A DNA stretch of 64,000 bases from contig JAYZUZ010000020.1 of assembly GCA_036156195.1 (NCBI GenBank), positions 1 to 64,000 of the forward strand. Direction: 5' to 3'. The notes under the pieces are model-generated. The model was not told the DNA's origin. It saw only the letters and a list, made by a program, of their open reading frames with translations, and searched no databases. This stretch comes from Abyssibacter sp036156195. GTDB taxonomy: Bacteria; Pseudomonadota; Gammaproteobacteria; Nevskiales; OUC007. The translations under genes and the position numbers were made by a program. Positions 8,162 through 16,751 of this stretch are shown one piece after another (positions within the stretch are counted from its first letter, which is position 1; each line of letters starts with the position of its first letter).

Positions 8162-10015
8162 GTGTCTGAAATCAAGTCGCTCAAAAACCCATTTGCCGAA
8201 CGCCAGCTCACACTGGTGCGCGCCATCATTGCCGGTCTTGGTGTCGTCGGGCTGACATTGGTGCTGGTGGGCCGGCTGGGCCAGCTGCAGGTCATGGACC
8301 ATGCGGTGTATGCCACGCGCTCCGATGACAACCGCATGCGGGTGCGCATCATCGCGCCGGCACGAGGCCTCATCTACGACCGCAACGGCGTTGTGCTCGC
8401 GGAGAATCTTCCGACCTACCAGCTCGAGATCGTCCCGGAACAGGTCGATGACGTGGAAGACACGGTGACCGCGCTGGCCGAGCTCATCGACATTCCCGAC
8501 CGTGATCGCGAGCGATTCTACCGGCGTGTTGACCAAGAGCCGGCCTTTAGCAGCATCTCGCTGCGGACCCGACTCACGCCGGAAGAGGTCGCAGCCTTCG
8601 AGGTCAACCGGCAGGACTTTCGTGGCGTGGAGATCCACGCCGCCCTGACCCGGCGCTATCCGCTCGGCCAGCTCGCCGCCCATGTCGTGGGTTACGTGGG
8701 TTCGTTGTCCGAAGCCGACGCGGCCCGCCTGGACCCGCGGCGATACCGCGGCACGCAACGCATCGGCAAGGTGGGAGTGGAAGCAGCCCACGAATCGTTG
8801 CTCCACGGTGATCCGGGCAGCAAGATCATCGAAGCCAATGCCCAGGGACGGACACTGCGAGACCTGGATTATCAGCGCCCCAGTGCCGGCGAAAACGTTT
8901 ACCTGACGCTGGATGCTCGTATCCAGGAAGCCGCCGTCACCGCGCTCGGCCAGCACGATGGCGCTGTGGTCGCGATCGACCCCAACAATGGGGACATCCT
9001 CGCGCTGGTCAGCCGACCCTCCTTTGATCCCCATTTGTTTGTCGACGGCATCGACTACGTGACCTACGCGGGGCTGAACGCCGACCCCGGACGGCCGCTG
9101 TTCAATCGCGCATTGCAAGGCCAGTACCCGCCGGGCTCGACGGTCAAACCGGTGATGGCGCTGGCCGGCCTGGATGCCGGCGTGGTCACACCACGCCACC
9201 GCGAGATGTGCATCGGCTATTTCATGCTCCCCGACAACGAACGGCGCTACCGTGATTGGAAGCGCAGCGGACATGGCCTGGTCGACATGCATGACGCCAT
9301 TGCCCAGTCCTGCGATGTGTACTTCTACCAGCTGGCACTGGATATCGGCATTGATCAGATTCACCACTTCCTCGGCCACTTCGGCCTGGGCAGCACGCTG
9401 GGCGTGGACCTGCCCGGAGAAAAACCCGGGCTGCTGCCCTCGCGGGACTGGAAACGGGCGGCGCGCAACGAAACCTGGTACCCCGGCGAGACGCTGAACG
9501 TGGGCATCGGACAGGGTTTTATGACCACCACGCCACTGCAGCTCGCACATATGACGGCCATGCTGGCCATGCGCGGGCAGAGCTACCGCCCACGCATCCT
9601 CTCTGCCAAGCAAATCCCCAGCACCGGAGAGGTCATCAGCTACGCGCCCACGCCGCTGCCGCCGCTGCGTCTGGGCGACGAGGCGTATTGGGACAAGGTC
9701 GCCGCCTCCATGGAAGCGGTGATGCATACCCCCCGTGGCACGGCGACCAGTTCGGGCGCCGGCGCCAGCTACCGCATCGCCGGTAAATCCGGCACGGCGC
9801 AGGTCACCGGGCTGTCCCAGGAAGACGACACGGCACCGGACCTGCTCGATGTGCCCCGCGAGCTGCGTGACCATGCGCTGTTCGTCGCCTATGCCCCGTC
9901 CGACAATCCTCAGATCGCCGTAGCCGTCATCGCCGAACACGCTGGCAGCGGCGGCCGCGTCGCCGGTCCCATCGCCCGTGCGGTGATGGACGCACGACTG
10001 GAGAGCACCCCTTGA
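8162..10015 (+). CDS. mrdA: Penicillin-binding protein 2 (elongasome transpeptidase)
   Basis: PBP2 (617 aa, GTG start) is the class B transpeptidase that cross-links lateral-wall peptidoglycan together with RodA. One N-terminal transmembrane helix (about residues 22-42) precedes the pedestal domain (RGLIYDRNGVVLAENLP). The transpeptidase motifs are complete: S326-T-V-K329, the SCD motif in SCDVYFYQL, and K542-S-G-T545. Its TGA overlaps the TTG start of rodA (TTGA), the normal mrdA-mrdB coupling. Confidence 0.97.
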   Translation: MSEIKSLKNPFAERQLTLVRAIIAGLGVVGLTLVLVGRLGQLQVMDHAVYATRSDDNRMRVRIIAPARGLIYDRNGVVLAENLPTYQLEIVPEQVDDVEDTVTALAELIDIPDRDRERFYRRVDQEPAFSSISLRTRLTPEEVAAFEVNRQDFRGVEIHAALTRRYPLGQLAAHVVGYVGSLSEADAARLDPRRYRGTQRIGKVGVEAAHESLLHGDPGSKIIEANAQGRTLRDLDYQRPSAGENVYLTLDARIQEAAVTALGQHDGAVVAIDPNNGDILALVSRPSFDPHLFVDGIDYVTYAGLNADPGRPLFNRALQGQYPPGSTVKPVMALAGLDAGVVTPRHREMCIGYFMLPDNERRYRDWKRSGHGLVDMHDAIAQSCDVYFYQLALDIGIDQIHHFLGHFGLGSTLGVDLPGEKPGLLPSRDWKRAARNETWYPGETLNVGIGQGFMTTTPLQLAHMTAMLAMRGQSYRPRILSAKQIPSTGEVISYAPTPLPPLRLGDEAYWDKVAASMEAVMHTPRGTATSSGAGASYRIAGKSGTAQVTGLSQEDDTAPDLLDVPRELRDHALFVAYAPSDNPQIAVAVIAEHAGSGGRVAGPIARAVMDARLESTP

Positions 10016-11127
10016 GCCAGGATCAGCCTGATCAGTCCGGCCTGCAGCGATTTCTGCTGCACCTGCATATCGACGCGATTCTGCTGGGCCTCATCCTCAT
10101 CGTCATGACGCTGGGCCTGTTCGTGCTCTACAGCGCCAGCGGCGAAAGCTCGGCGGCCGTGGTCGGGCAACTCAAACGCATCGCGCTGGGCCTGGTGGTC
10201 ATGCTGGGCCTTGCCCAGGTAAACCCCGACACCTTTCGCGGCATTGCACCCTGGGTCTACGCCGGTGGATTGATCCTGCTCGTACTCGTGCTTGTACTGG
10301 GAGACACCGCCAAGGGCGCGCAGCGCTGGCTGGATCTTGGCGTGATCCGCTTTCAGCCTTCGGAGCTGATGAAACTGGCGGTACCCATGGTTTTGGCAAG
10401 TTATCTGCACGCACGCACCCTGCCTCCCCGCTTTCGCACCGTACTGGCAGGCACCACCCTGCTGGTCGTGCCCACGGCCTTGATCATGCAGCAGCCCGAT
10501 CTGGGGACGGCGCTGATGATCGGGATCAGCGGCGGGTTTGTGCTGTACATGGCAGGCCTGCGCTGGCGAATCATCGGGGGTGTTGCGCTTGCGGGTGCCG
10601 CCGCCCTCCCGCTGCTGTGGTCGCAAATGCACGGCTACCAGCGGGAACGTGTTCTCACCTTTCTGAACCCGGCACGCGATCCGGGCGGTGCCGGCTATCA
10701 CATCACCCAATCCAAGGTTGCCATCGGCTCGGGCGGACTCTTCGGGAAGGGCTGGCTCAACGGCACGCAGGCGCAGCTCGACTTTCTGCCAGAATCCGCC
10801 ACGGACTTCATTTTCGCGGTGTATGCCGAGGAAGTGGGGCTACTCGGCGTGCTGCTGTTGCTGATTCTGTACTTGGCCATTGTTGGCCGCGGCCTGTTCA
10901 TTGCGGTGAAAGGACAAGACTCGTTTCAGCGTTTGCTCGCGGGCAGCCTGAGCCTGGTGTTCTTCTTCTATGTCTTCGTCAACATCGGCATGGTCATCGG
11001 CCTGCTGCCAGTAGTCGGCGTGCCCCTGCCTCTGATCAGTCAGGGCGGGACCTCAATGGTAAGCTTGCTGGCTGGGATGGGGGTGTTGATGTCAATCCAC
11101 ACGCATCGCCGTCTGCTCGCGAGCTGA
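10012..11127 (+). CDS. mrdB: SEDS peptidoglycan polymerase RodA
   Basis: RodA (371 aa) is a SEDS-family glycosyltransferase that polymerises lipid II for PBP2. About ten transmembrane helices are visible. Family signatures include QPDLGTALMIG, LNPARDPGGAGYHITQSKVA and the C-terminal PVVGVPLPLISQGGTSM. The start is TTG, overlapping the mrdA stop. The length is normal. mltB follows after a short gap, so polymerase, cross-linker and lytic enzyme are probably coexpressed. Confidence 0.97.
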   Translation: MSQDQPDQSGLQRFLLHLHIDAILLGLILIVMTLGLFVLYSASGESSAAVVGQLKRIALGLVVMLGLAQVNPDTFRGIAPWVYAGGLILLVLVLVLGDTAKGAQRWLDLGVIRFQPSELMKLAVPMVLASYLHARTLPPRFRTVLAGTTLLVVPTALIMQQPDLGTALMIGISGGFVLYMAGLRWRIIGGVALAGAAALPLLWSQMHGYQRERVLTFLNPARDPGGAGYHITQSKVAIGSGGLFGKGWLNGTQAQLDFLPESATDFIFAVYAEEVGLLGVLLLLILYLAIVGRGLFIAVKGQDSFQRLLAGSLSLVFFFYVFVNIGMVIGLLPVVGVPLPLISQGGTSMVSLLAGMGVLMSIHTHRRLLAS

Positions 11128-11139
11128 ATCGGACTCTTG

Positions 11140-12138
11140 ATGATCAGGAAAGGACTGGGCCTGGCCCTGGTGGTCGCCTGCAGCACAGCTGCGGCGGACT
11201 ACTCCGCACACCCCAAGGCCGGCGAACTGCTGGAGACGCTGCGATCGAAGTACGCCTTCGACGTGGACGCCCTCAAGGCCACACGTGAGGCGCTCATTGA
11301 TGCCCAGCGTGTGGACAAGCTAATCCAGCAGGAACGAACGGCACCGGAACGCACCTGGACGTGGTTTGATTACCGCCCCATCCACGTCAATGCCAAGAAC
11401 ATCGCCAATGGCCAGGCGTTTGTGCGCCAGCACCAGGCCCGGTTCGACGCAGCAGAGGCTCGCTGGGGCGTGCCGGGCGCCGTCGTGGCGGCGATCATGG
11501 GCGCCGAGACCAAATACGGTGGTTACACCGGGCCACACCGCATTCTCGACTCGCTGGCCACGCAAGGTTTTGACCACCCGACCCGGACCCCGTTTTTCTT
11601 CAATGAGTTGGTCGAGTTCTTTGTGTTGTGCCGCGAACTGGGGATGGATCCTCGCGCACCCAAGGGTTCCTACGCGGGGGCCATGGGGCTGTCGCAGTTC
11701 ATGCCGAGCAATTACCGCCGGCTGGCCGTGGATTTCGACAACACCGGCCACGTGGACTTGTGGGACGTGGACGACGCGATCGGCAGCACGGCCAACTACC
11801 TGGTGAATTATCGCGGTGCCGGCAAGGGCTGGAAGCGCGGTGAACCCGTGGCCGTTCCTGCGCAGCTGACCGAGCCCATGCCCCAGTGGGCCAAGACCAA
11901 CACCAAGTTCCCAAGCAGCACTGTAGGCGAACTCGCCCGCCTGGGCTTTCGCCCGTCGATTCCGCTGGATGACGACATGCCTGCCGGCATCATCGCGCTC
12001 GAGGTCGAACCCGGCAGGACGGCCTACTGGATCGGGCTGCAGAATTTCTATGCATTGATGTCCTACAACCCGCGGACGTTCTACGCCATGTCCGTGTTCG
12101 AACTGAGCGAGGCGATCGCGTCCCATGACTCACCCTAA
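11140..12138 (+). CDS. mltB: Membrane-bound lytic murein transglycosylase B
   Basis: MltB (332 aa) cleaves the glycan backbone to 1,6-anhydromuropeptides. The catalytic glutamate is E123 in AAIMGAETKYGGYTG. SYAGAMGLSQFMPSNYR is the standard SLT-MltB segment. The N-terminus has a lipobox-like VVAC with C14, suggesting an outer-membrane lipoprotein, although a Sec type I site (TAAAD) is also possible. The ATG at 11140 was preferred to the TTG immediately before it. The 3' end overlaps rlpA by 14 bp. Confidence 0.93.
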   Translation: MIRKGLGLALVVACSTAAADYSAHPKAGELLETLRSKYAFDVDALKATREALIDAQRVDKLIQQERTAPERTWTWFDYRPIHVNAKNIANGQAFVRQHQARFDAAEARWGVPGAVVAAIMGAETKYGGYTGPHRILDSLATQGFDHPTRTPFFFNELVEFFVLCRELGMDPRAPKGSYAGAMGLSQFMPSNYRRLAVDFDNTGHVDLWDVDDAIGSTANYLVNYRGAGKGWKRGEPVAVPAQLTEPMPQWAKTNTKFPSSTVGELARLGFRPSIPLDDDMPAGIIALEVEPGRTAYWIGLQNFYALMSYNPRTFYAMSVFELSEAIASHDSP

Positions 12139-13048
12139 GCATGCTACGGCCACGGCCGTGGCCCTGATCGCCCTGATGCTGGGCGGCTGTTTCGGAGGCA
12201 AGCAGATCGGTCCATCCGATGGACCGCCCAGCGATCCCGAGGTCAACCCCTGGAATGTCCCCGAAGCGGTGCCAAAGTATGAGCCGCGCAGCAAATACGG
12301 CAATCCGGAAAGCTACGTCGTGGCAGGCAAACGCTACTACGTCAAAGACAGCGCCAAGGGATACCGCGAAGTGGGTGGCGCCTCCTGGTATGGCTCCAAG
12401 TTCCACGGACGCCGCACCTCCAGCGGTGAGCCCTTCGACATGTACAAGATGACCGCAGCGCATCGGACGCTGCCGATTCCCAGCTATGTCCGGGTCCGCA
12501 ACCTGGAGAACAAGCGCGAAGTCATCGTACGCGTCAATGACCGTGGCCCCTTCCATGACGACCGGATCATCGACCTGTCATGGGTGGCCGCCGTACGCCT
12601 GGGCCTCGAGCAACAAGGTTCGGCGCGCGTGGAAGTCGAGGCCATCACCCCGAATGCCGGCACCCAGGCTGTGGACATCGAACCCATCGAACCCGCCCGC
12701 CCGCTGCCAGCCACGCCGATCGCCTCGCCGGTTCCTGCACCCACGGTCACGCCGCCGCCCGCACCCCAGCCGCGCCCCGAGCCCATCAACCCGATCCAGC
12801 CCGGGGAACTCAGCTACTTACAGGTCGGTGCATTCGCCGACCTGGGCAATGCGGACCGAATGGCCGCGCGCCTGCGCAACGAAGGTTTCCCGCAAGTCAT
12901 CGTCCGATCGGTCAACATTCGTGGTCAGATTGTTCATCGTGTACTCACGGGCCCATTCGTGAATGAGTCGGACCGCAATGCCGCGAAGAACGTGCTGGCC
13001 AGCCGCGGCTATGAAACCTATGTCATCCGCGACGATCAGACGCCCTGA
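12125..13048 (+). CDS. rlpA: RlpA septal-ring lytic transglycosylase with SPOR domain
   Basis: A 307-residue lipoprotein (LMLGGC, C22). A double-psi beta-barrel domain at about 80-170 (GGASWYGSKFHGRRTSSGEP, TAAHRTLP, VNDRGPFHDDRIIDLS) is followed by a Pro-rich linker (about 185-225) and a C-terminal SPOR domain (YLQVGAFADLGNADRMAARL). RlpA acts on denuded glycan and is recruited to septa by SPOR. The active-site Glu/Asp/His region is intact, and the position after mltB is typical. Confidence 0.95.
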   Translation: MTHPKHATATAVALIALMLGGCFGGKQIGPSDGPPSDPEVNPWNVPEAVPKYEPRSKYGNPESYVVAGKRYYVKDSAKGYREVGGASWYGSKFHGRRTSSGEPFDMYKMTAAHRTLPIPSYVRVRNLENKREVIVRVNDRGPFHDDRIIDLSWVAAVRLGLEQQGSARVEVEAITPNAGTQAVDIEPIEPARPLPATPIASPVPAPTVTPPPAPQPRPEPINPIQPGELSYLQVGAFADLGNADRMAARLRNEGFPQVIVRSVNIRGQIVHRVLTGPFVNESDRNAAKNVLASRGYETYVIRDDQTP

Positions 13049-13082
13049 TTCGACCGACCCGCTCTACCAGAACACACTGCTC

Positions 13083-14234
13083 ATGATGCGTTTCCTGCTG
13101 ATTACCATCGCGCCCCTGCTGCTCGGGCTTGCCCATTCCACGACGGCGATCGCGGCTGCCATGCCGACGCCCGAACCGCCCAGCTTTGATGCCACAAGCT
13201 ACCTGCTGGTCGACTTTCACAGTGGTCAGGAATTGGCGGCCCGCGACCCGGACATGCGGGTCGAGCCGGCCAGCATCACCAAGCTGATGACCTCCTACAT
13301 CGCGTTCTCGGAGATCCAGAAGGGCAACCTGTCCCTGGAGGAGACGGTCACGATTAGCGAAACCGCCTGGCGCACAGGTGGCTCCCGCATGTTCGTCGAA
13401 GTCGGCTCATCGGTGACCGTCGAGAACCTGCTGCGCGGCATCATCATCCAGTCCGGCAACGATGCCAGTGTCGCGCTGGCTGAACACATTGCCGGCAGCG
13501 AGAGCGCCTTCGCCGAATGGATGAACAGCTACGCCCGCGACCTCGGCATGACCGGCTCGAATTTCGTCAATGCCACCGGATGGCCGGATGCGGATCACTA
13601 TGTCACGGCACGTGATATCGCCACGCTGGCCAAGTCTCTCATCGACAACTTCCCCGAACACTATGCGCTGTACTCGGAGAAAGTCTTTGAATACAACAGC
13701 ATCAAACAGTACAACCGGAACAAGCTGCTGTGGCGCGACGATTCCGTTGATGGCCTGAAGACCGGCCACACCGAATCCGCAGGCTATTGTCTGGTCTCAT
13801 CGGCCGAGCGCGACGGCATGCGGCTCATTTCGGTTGTGCTGGGGACCGACAGCGAGAACGCACGGGCGAGCGCAAGCCAATCGCTGCTGAACTACGGTTT
13901 CCGCTTCTTCGACACCCGCCGTCTGTACGAAGCCGGCGAGCCCATCACCACCGTCAGGCCCTGGAAAGGCGCGTTCGACGCGCTGGACCTGGGTGTGGAA
14001 AACGATCTCTACGTCACCGTTCCCCGTGGCCGCATCGGAGACATTGCCGTCGAACCGGATGTTGCGGACCAACTCATCGCCCCGATCCAGGGCGGCACGG
14101 TGCTGGGAGAGCTGCATATCCGCCTGGATGGCAACCGTGTCACCAGCGAGCCGCTGGTCGCCTTGCGCGACGTACCCAAGGGCGGGCTCTGGCGACAGCT
14201 GGTCGATGAGATCCGACTGCTCATCGCCCGCTAG
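13083..14234 (+). CDS. dacC: D-alanyl-D-alanine carboxypeptidase (PBP5/6 family)
   Basis: A 383-residue class C low-molecular-weight PBP that trims the terminal D-Ala of muropeptides. The signal peptide covers about residues 1-25 (LITIAPLLLGLAHSTTAIAA). The motifs are S64-I-T-K67, S124-G-N126 and KTG in DGLKTGHTESAGYC. The C-terminal PBP5 beta domain and the terminal amphipathic anchor (GLWRQLVDEIRLLIAR) are present. The ATG at 13083 was chosen because it opens the signal peptide; a longer in-frame reading would run back into rlpA. It could equally be called dacA. Confidence 0.93.
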   Translation: MMRFLLITIAPLLLGLAHSTTAIAAAMPTPEPPSFDATSYLLVDFHSGQELAARDPDMRVEPASITKLMTSYIAFSEIQKGNLSLEETVTISETAWRTGGSRMFVEVGSSVTVENLLRGIIIQSGNDASVALAEHIAGSESAFAEWMNSYARDLGMTGSNFVNATGWPDADHYVTARDIATLAKSLIDNFPEHYALYSEKVFEYNSIKQYNRNKLLWRDDSVDGLKTGHTESAGYCLVSSAERDGMRLISVVLGTDSENARASASQSLLNYGFRFFDTRRLYEAGEPITTVRPWKGAFDALDLGVENDLYVTVPRGRIGDIAVEPDVADQLIAPIQGGTVLGELHIRLDGNRVTSEPLVALRDVPKGGLWRQLVDEIRLLIAR

Positions 14235-14266
14235 CCCCCATCGCGCGACCGAACGAGACCGATTGC

Positions 14267-14548
14267 ATGGCCCGCAAGACTGATGCATCGCAAGACACGC
14301 TGCTCGAGTTTCCCTGCGACTATCCCGTCAAGGTGTTCGGTGGCAACGATCCAGGTTTCGCTCAACATGTGCGTGATCTGCTGTCACCGATTATCGGGGC
14401 GGTCGACAACGATGCCGTCGACACCCGCATGAGTAAGGGCAATCGGTACCTGGCGGTCACCATCCGCTTTCAGGCCACCAGCAAAGACCAGGTTGATGCC
14501 GTCTATGAGGCATTGTCCGCAGATTCGCGCGTGGTCATGGCCCTGTGA
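14267..14548 (+). CDS. ybeD: DUF493 family protein YbeD
   Basis: A 93-residue protein with the ferredoxin-like DUF493 fold, as in E. coli YbeD. Recognisable stretches are LLEFPCDYPVKVFG at the N-terminus and TRMSKGNRYLAVTIRFQATS in the middle. Its place between dacC and lipB is the conserved enterobacterial-type order. Its biochemical role is not established; a regulatory ACT-like role is often proposed. Its TGA overlaps the GTG of lipB. Confidence 0.9.
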   Translation: MARKTDASQDTLLEFPCDYPVKVFGGNDPGFAQHVRDLLSPIIGAVDNDAVDTRMSKGNRYLAVTIRFQATSKDQVDAVYEALSADSRVVMAL

Positions 14549-15198
14549 GCCGTCCGGTTCGCGTTCGGTGGCTGGGCCGCCAGCCCTACGAGCCCATTTA
14601 CCAGCGGATGCGCCAGTTCACTGCGGACCGCCATGCGGGCGACGATGACGAACTCTGGTTACTCGAGCATGAGCCCGTGTTCACGCAGGGCCGCGTCGGT
14701 GACGCCGCCCATTTGCTCAACCCCGGTGATATCCCGGTCGTGCAAACCAACCGCGGCGGTCAGGCCACGTATCACGGCCCCGGCCAGCTGATGGTGTACG
14801 TGCTGCTGGACCTGCGCCGTCATGGCCTGGGTGTGCGATCGGTTGTCGAAGGACTTGAAGGCGCGGTCATCGACGCGCTCGCCTGCGATGCCATCGAGGC
14901 CTCCATAAAGGAAGGCGCACCTGGGGTGTATGTCAACGACGCCAAATTGGCCTCATTGGGTTTACGCGTCGAACGGTTTCGCAGCTACCACGGCTTGGCG
15001 ATTAATGTCGCCATGGACCTCGAACCCTTTAGTCGCATCAATCCCTGCGGATACGCCGGCCTGGAAATGACCCAAACCAGCGCACTCGGCGGCCCCGACT
15101 CGCTGCCAGAAATGGCCCGCCGCCTGCTACCGGCACTGGGCCAGCGCCTGGGCCTGTCCTGGAACGGCGATTGGAGTGACCCGGCGTTTTGGCGATAA
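14545..15198 (+). CDS. lipB: Lipoyl(octanoyl) transferase
   Basis: LipB (217 aa) moves octanoate from acyl carrier protein to the lipoyl domains of 2-oxoacid dehydrogenases and GcvH. The motif RGGQATYHGPGQLMVY, the lysine in NDAKLASLGLRV and the cysteine in NPCGYAGLEMTQ are the expected active-site elements. It starts with GTG overlapping the ybeD stop. Lipoate synthase (lipA), which often follows, is absent from the window; mlaC comes next after 148 bp. Confidence 0.96.
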   Translation: MSRPVRVRWLGRQPYEPIYQRMRQFTADRHAGDDDELWLLEHEPVFTQGRVGDAAHLLNPGDIPVVQTNRGGQATYHGPGQLMVYVLLDLRRHGLGVRSVVEGLEGAVIDALACDAIEASIKEGAPGVYVNDAKLASLGLRVERFRSYHGLAINVAMDLEPFSRINPCGYAGLEMTQTSALGGPDSLPEMARRLLPALGQRLGLSWNGDWSDPAFWR

Positions 15199-15346
15199 TC
15201 CAAACCGTGACCCGCACCCGGGTTCCCGAGTTGATTCTGGGAACACCACCGTGCTCCGGCGGTCTTCTTGAGGACCGCACGATTCCCCCCTTATTCGATT
15301 ACCGCGGGCCGGCCAGGCCCGACACTGCTGAGCAGGAGTGCTAACG

Positions 15347-15955
15347 ATGAAGTCAATCTGGACCGCTGCAGCCGCCATGCTGTTGTCCGTCACTGTCGCC
15401 CACGCGGCGAGCGCCGTGACGCCTCCGGATGAACTGGCGCGCAACACAGCCAATGCGCTGCTGGAAGAGCTCAAGGCCAACAAAGACAGCTTCAAGCAAA
15501 ACCCCGAGCAGCTTTACGCCGTCGTCGACCGCATCGTGCTGCCGCATTTTGACTTTGATTACGTGTCCAAGCTTGTACTGGCACGCTACTGGCGCAAGGC
15601 GACACCCGAGCAGCGCACCCGCTTTCAGCAGGCATTCCGGTCGCAGCTCGTGAGCTTTTACGGCGACGCACTGCTTGATTACAGCGATGAGACCGTCCGC
15701 TGGGAGAACGCCGCCGTCCCCGAAGGCGCAACCGACGTCACCGTCAAGTCTGAAATCGTGCCCAAGGGCGGTGACCCGATCCAAATCAGCTATGCCACCC
15801 ACCTGACCGATGGGCAGTGGAAGGTGTACGACGTCACGGTCGACGGCATCAGCCTGGTCACCAACTACCGGGGCCAGTTCGCAGCCGAAATTCGCCGTAA
15901 CGGGCTGGATGCGTTAATCCAGCGCCTGGAGTCCGAGAGCAAGGCTGCCAGCTAG
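15347..15955 (+). CDS. mlaC: Periplasmic phospholipid shuttle MlaC
   Basis: MlaC (202 aa, Tgt2/Ttg2D family) carries phospholipids between outer-membrane MlaA and the inner-membrane MlaFEDB complex. The signal peptide is MKSIWTAAAAMLLSVTVAHA. Family segments are LPHFDFDYVSKLVLARYWRK, VKSEIVPKGGDPIQISY and DGISLVTNYRGQF. The ATG at 15347 has a strong AGGAG (15334-15338) eight bases upstream, so the upstream GTG was rejected. It is followed directly by mlaA; mlaFED are not in the window. Confidence 0.93.
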   Translation: MKSIWTAAAAMLLSVTVAHAASAVTPPDELARNTANALLEELKANKDSFKQNPEQLYAVVDRIVLPHFDFDYVSKLVLARYWRKATPEQRTRFQQAFRSQLVSFYGDALLDYSDETVRWENAAVPEGATDVTVKSEIVPKGGDPIQISYATHLTDGQWKVYDVTVDGISLVTNYRGQFAAEIRRNGLDALIQRLESESKAAS

Positions 15956-15979
15956 CTCAATACGAACAAGGGAGTGGCC

Positions 15980-16678
15980 ATGCGCCTTATTGCACTGCTG
16001 ATCGCAGCCGGGGTCTCCGCAGGATGCGCCCATTCGCCGACCTACGACCCACTGGATCCGTTGGAACCGGTGAATCGCGGCATTTACAAGTTCAACGATG
16101 CGGCTGATACCTATGTGCTACGACCAGTGGCCAAGGGTTACGTGGCTGTCACACCGACATTCGTACGCACCGGCGTCACGAACTTCTTCAGCAACCTCAC
16201 CTACCCGCTGACCATTGTTAACCAGTTCCTGCAGGGCAAGCCGGCCGAAGGATTCAGCGATGTCGGTCGGTTCCTGATCAACAGCACACTGGGTGTCGGC
16301 GGACTATTCGACCCGGCAACCCCGCTGGGCCTGGAGAAGCATGACGAGGACTTCGGCCAGACGTTTGGCACCTGGGGAGTCGGGAATGGCTGGTATCTGA
16401 TGTTGCCGTTTCTGGGCCCCAGCACGAATCGTGATCTCACCGGCCGCATCTTTGCCATTCCGCTGATCCCAACGTATTACTCGGACGAAAGCGAAATCAT
16501 TCTCGGCCTGTCTGCACTGGATATCGTCAACACACGGGCCATGCTGCTGAACGCAGATCGCCTGGTCCGCAACCAGTACGACCCGTATGTGTTCATCCGC
16601 GATGCCTACCTGCAGCGTCGGCGCGCCCAGGTCTACGACGGCAATCCGCCGCGCGAAGATTTCGATTTCGACGACTAG
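15980..16678 (+). CDS. mlaA: Outer-membrane lipoprotein MlaA (VacJ)
   Basis: MlaA (232 aa) extracts misplaced phospholipids from the outer leaflet and passes them to MlaC. A signal ends in a lipobox-like SAGC (C16). The family motif DPLEPVNRGIYKFND comes next, then the hydrophobic ring region (TNFFSNLTYPLTIVNQFLQG) and GLEKHDEDFGQTFGTWG. The ATG at 15980 is preceded by AAGGGAG. A perfect 11-bp hairpin follows at 16702. Confidence 0.95.
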   Translation: MRLIALLIAAGVSAGCAHSPTYDPLDPLEPVNRGIYKFNDAADTYVLRPVAKGYVAVTPTFVRTGVTNFFSNLTYPLTIVNQFLQGKPAEGFSDVGRFLINSTLGVGGLFDPATPLGLEKHDEDFGQTFGTWGVGNGWYLMLPFLGPSTNRDLTGRIFAIPLIPTYYSDESEIILGLSALDIVNTRAMLLNADRLVRNQYDPYVFIRDAYLQRRRAQVYDGNPPREDFDFDD

Positions 16679-16701
16679 GCCGGCGACTGGCTGAGACGGT
16701 T

Positions 16702-16727
16702 AACGGCCCGGCTTTCGCCGGGCCGTT
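16702..16727. terminator. Bidirectional hairpin terminator between mlaA and gntP-type gene
   Basis: AACGGCCCGGC (16702-16712) and GCCGGGCCGTT (16717-16727) form a perfect 11-bp stem with the loop TTTC. It lies between two convergent genes. On the plus strand it is followed by a short T-containing tract (TTGTCGTTT). Confidence 0.75.
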
Positions 16728-16751
16728 GTCGTTTGGGCCGCCGGCGAATCG

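Noticed and set aside
8135..9940. Long minus-strand open frame (601 codons) opposite mrdA
   Set aside because: It is the antisense shadow of PBP2 in GC-rich DNA. Its translation is His/Gln/Arg-rich with no motif, while the plus-strand frame has all PBP2 motifs.
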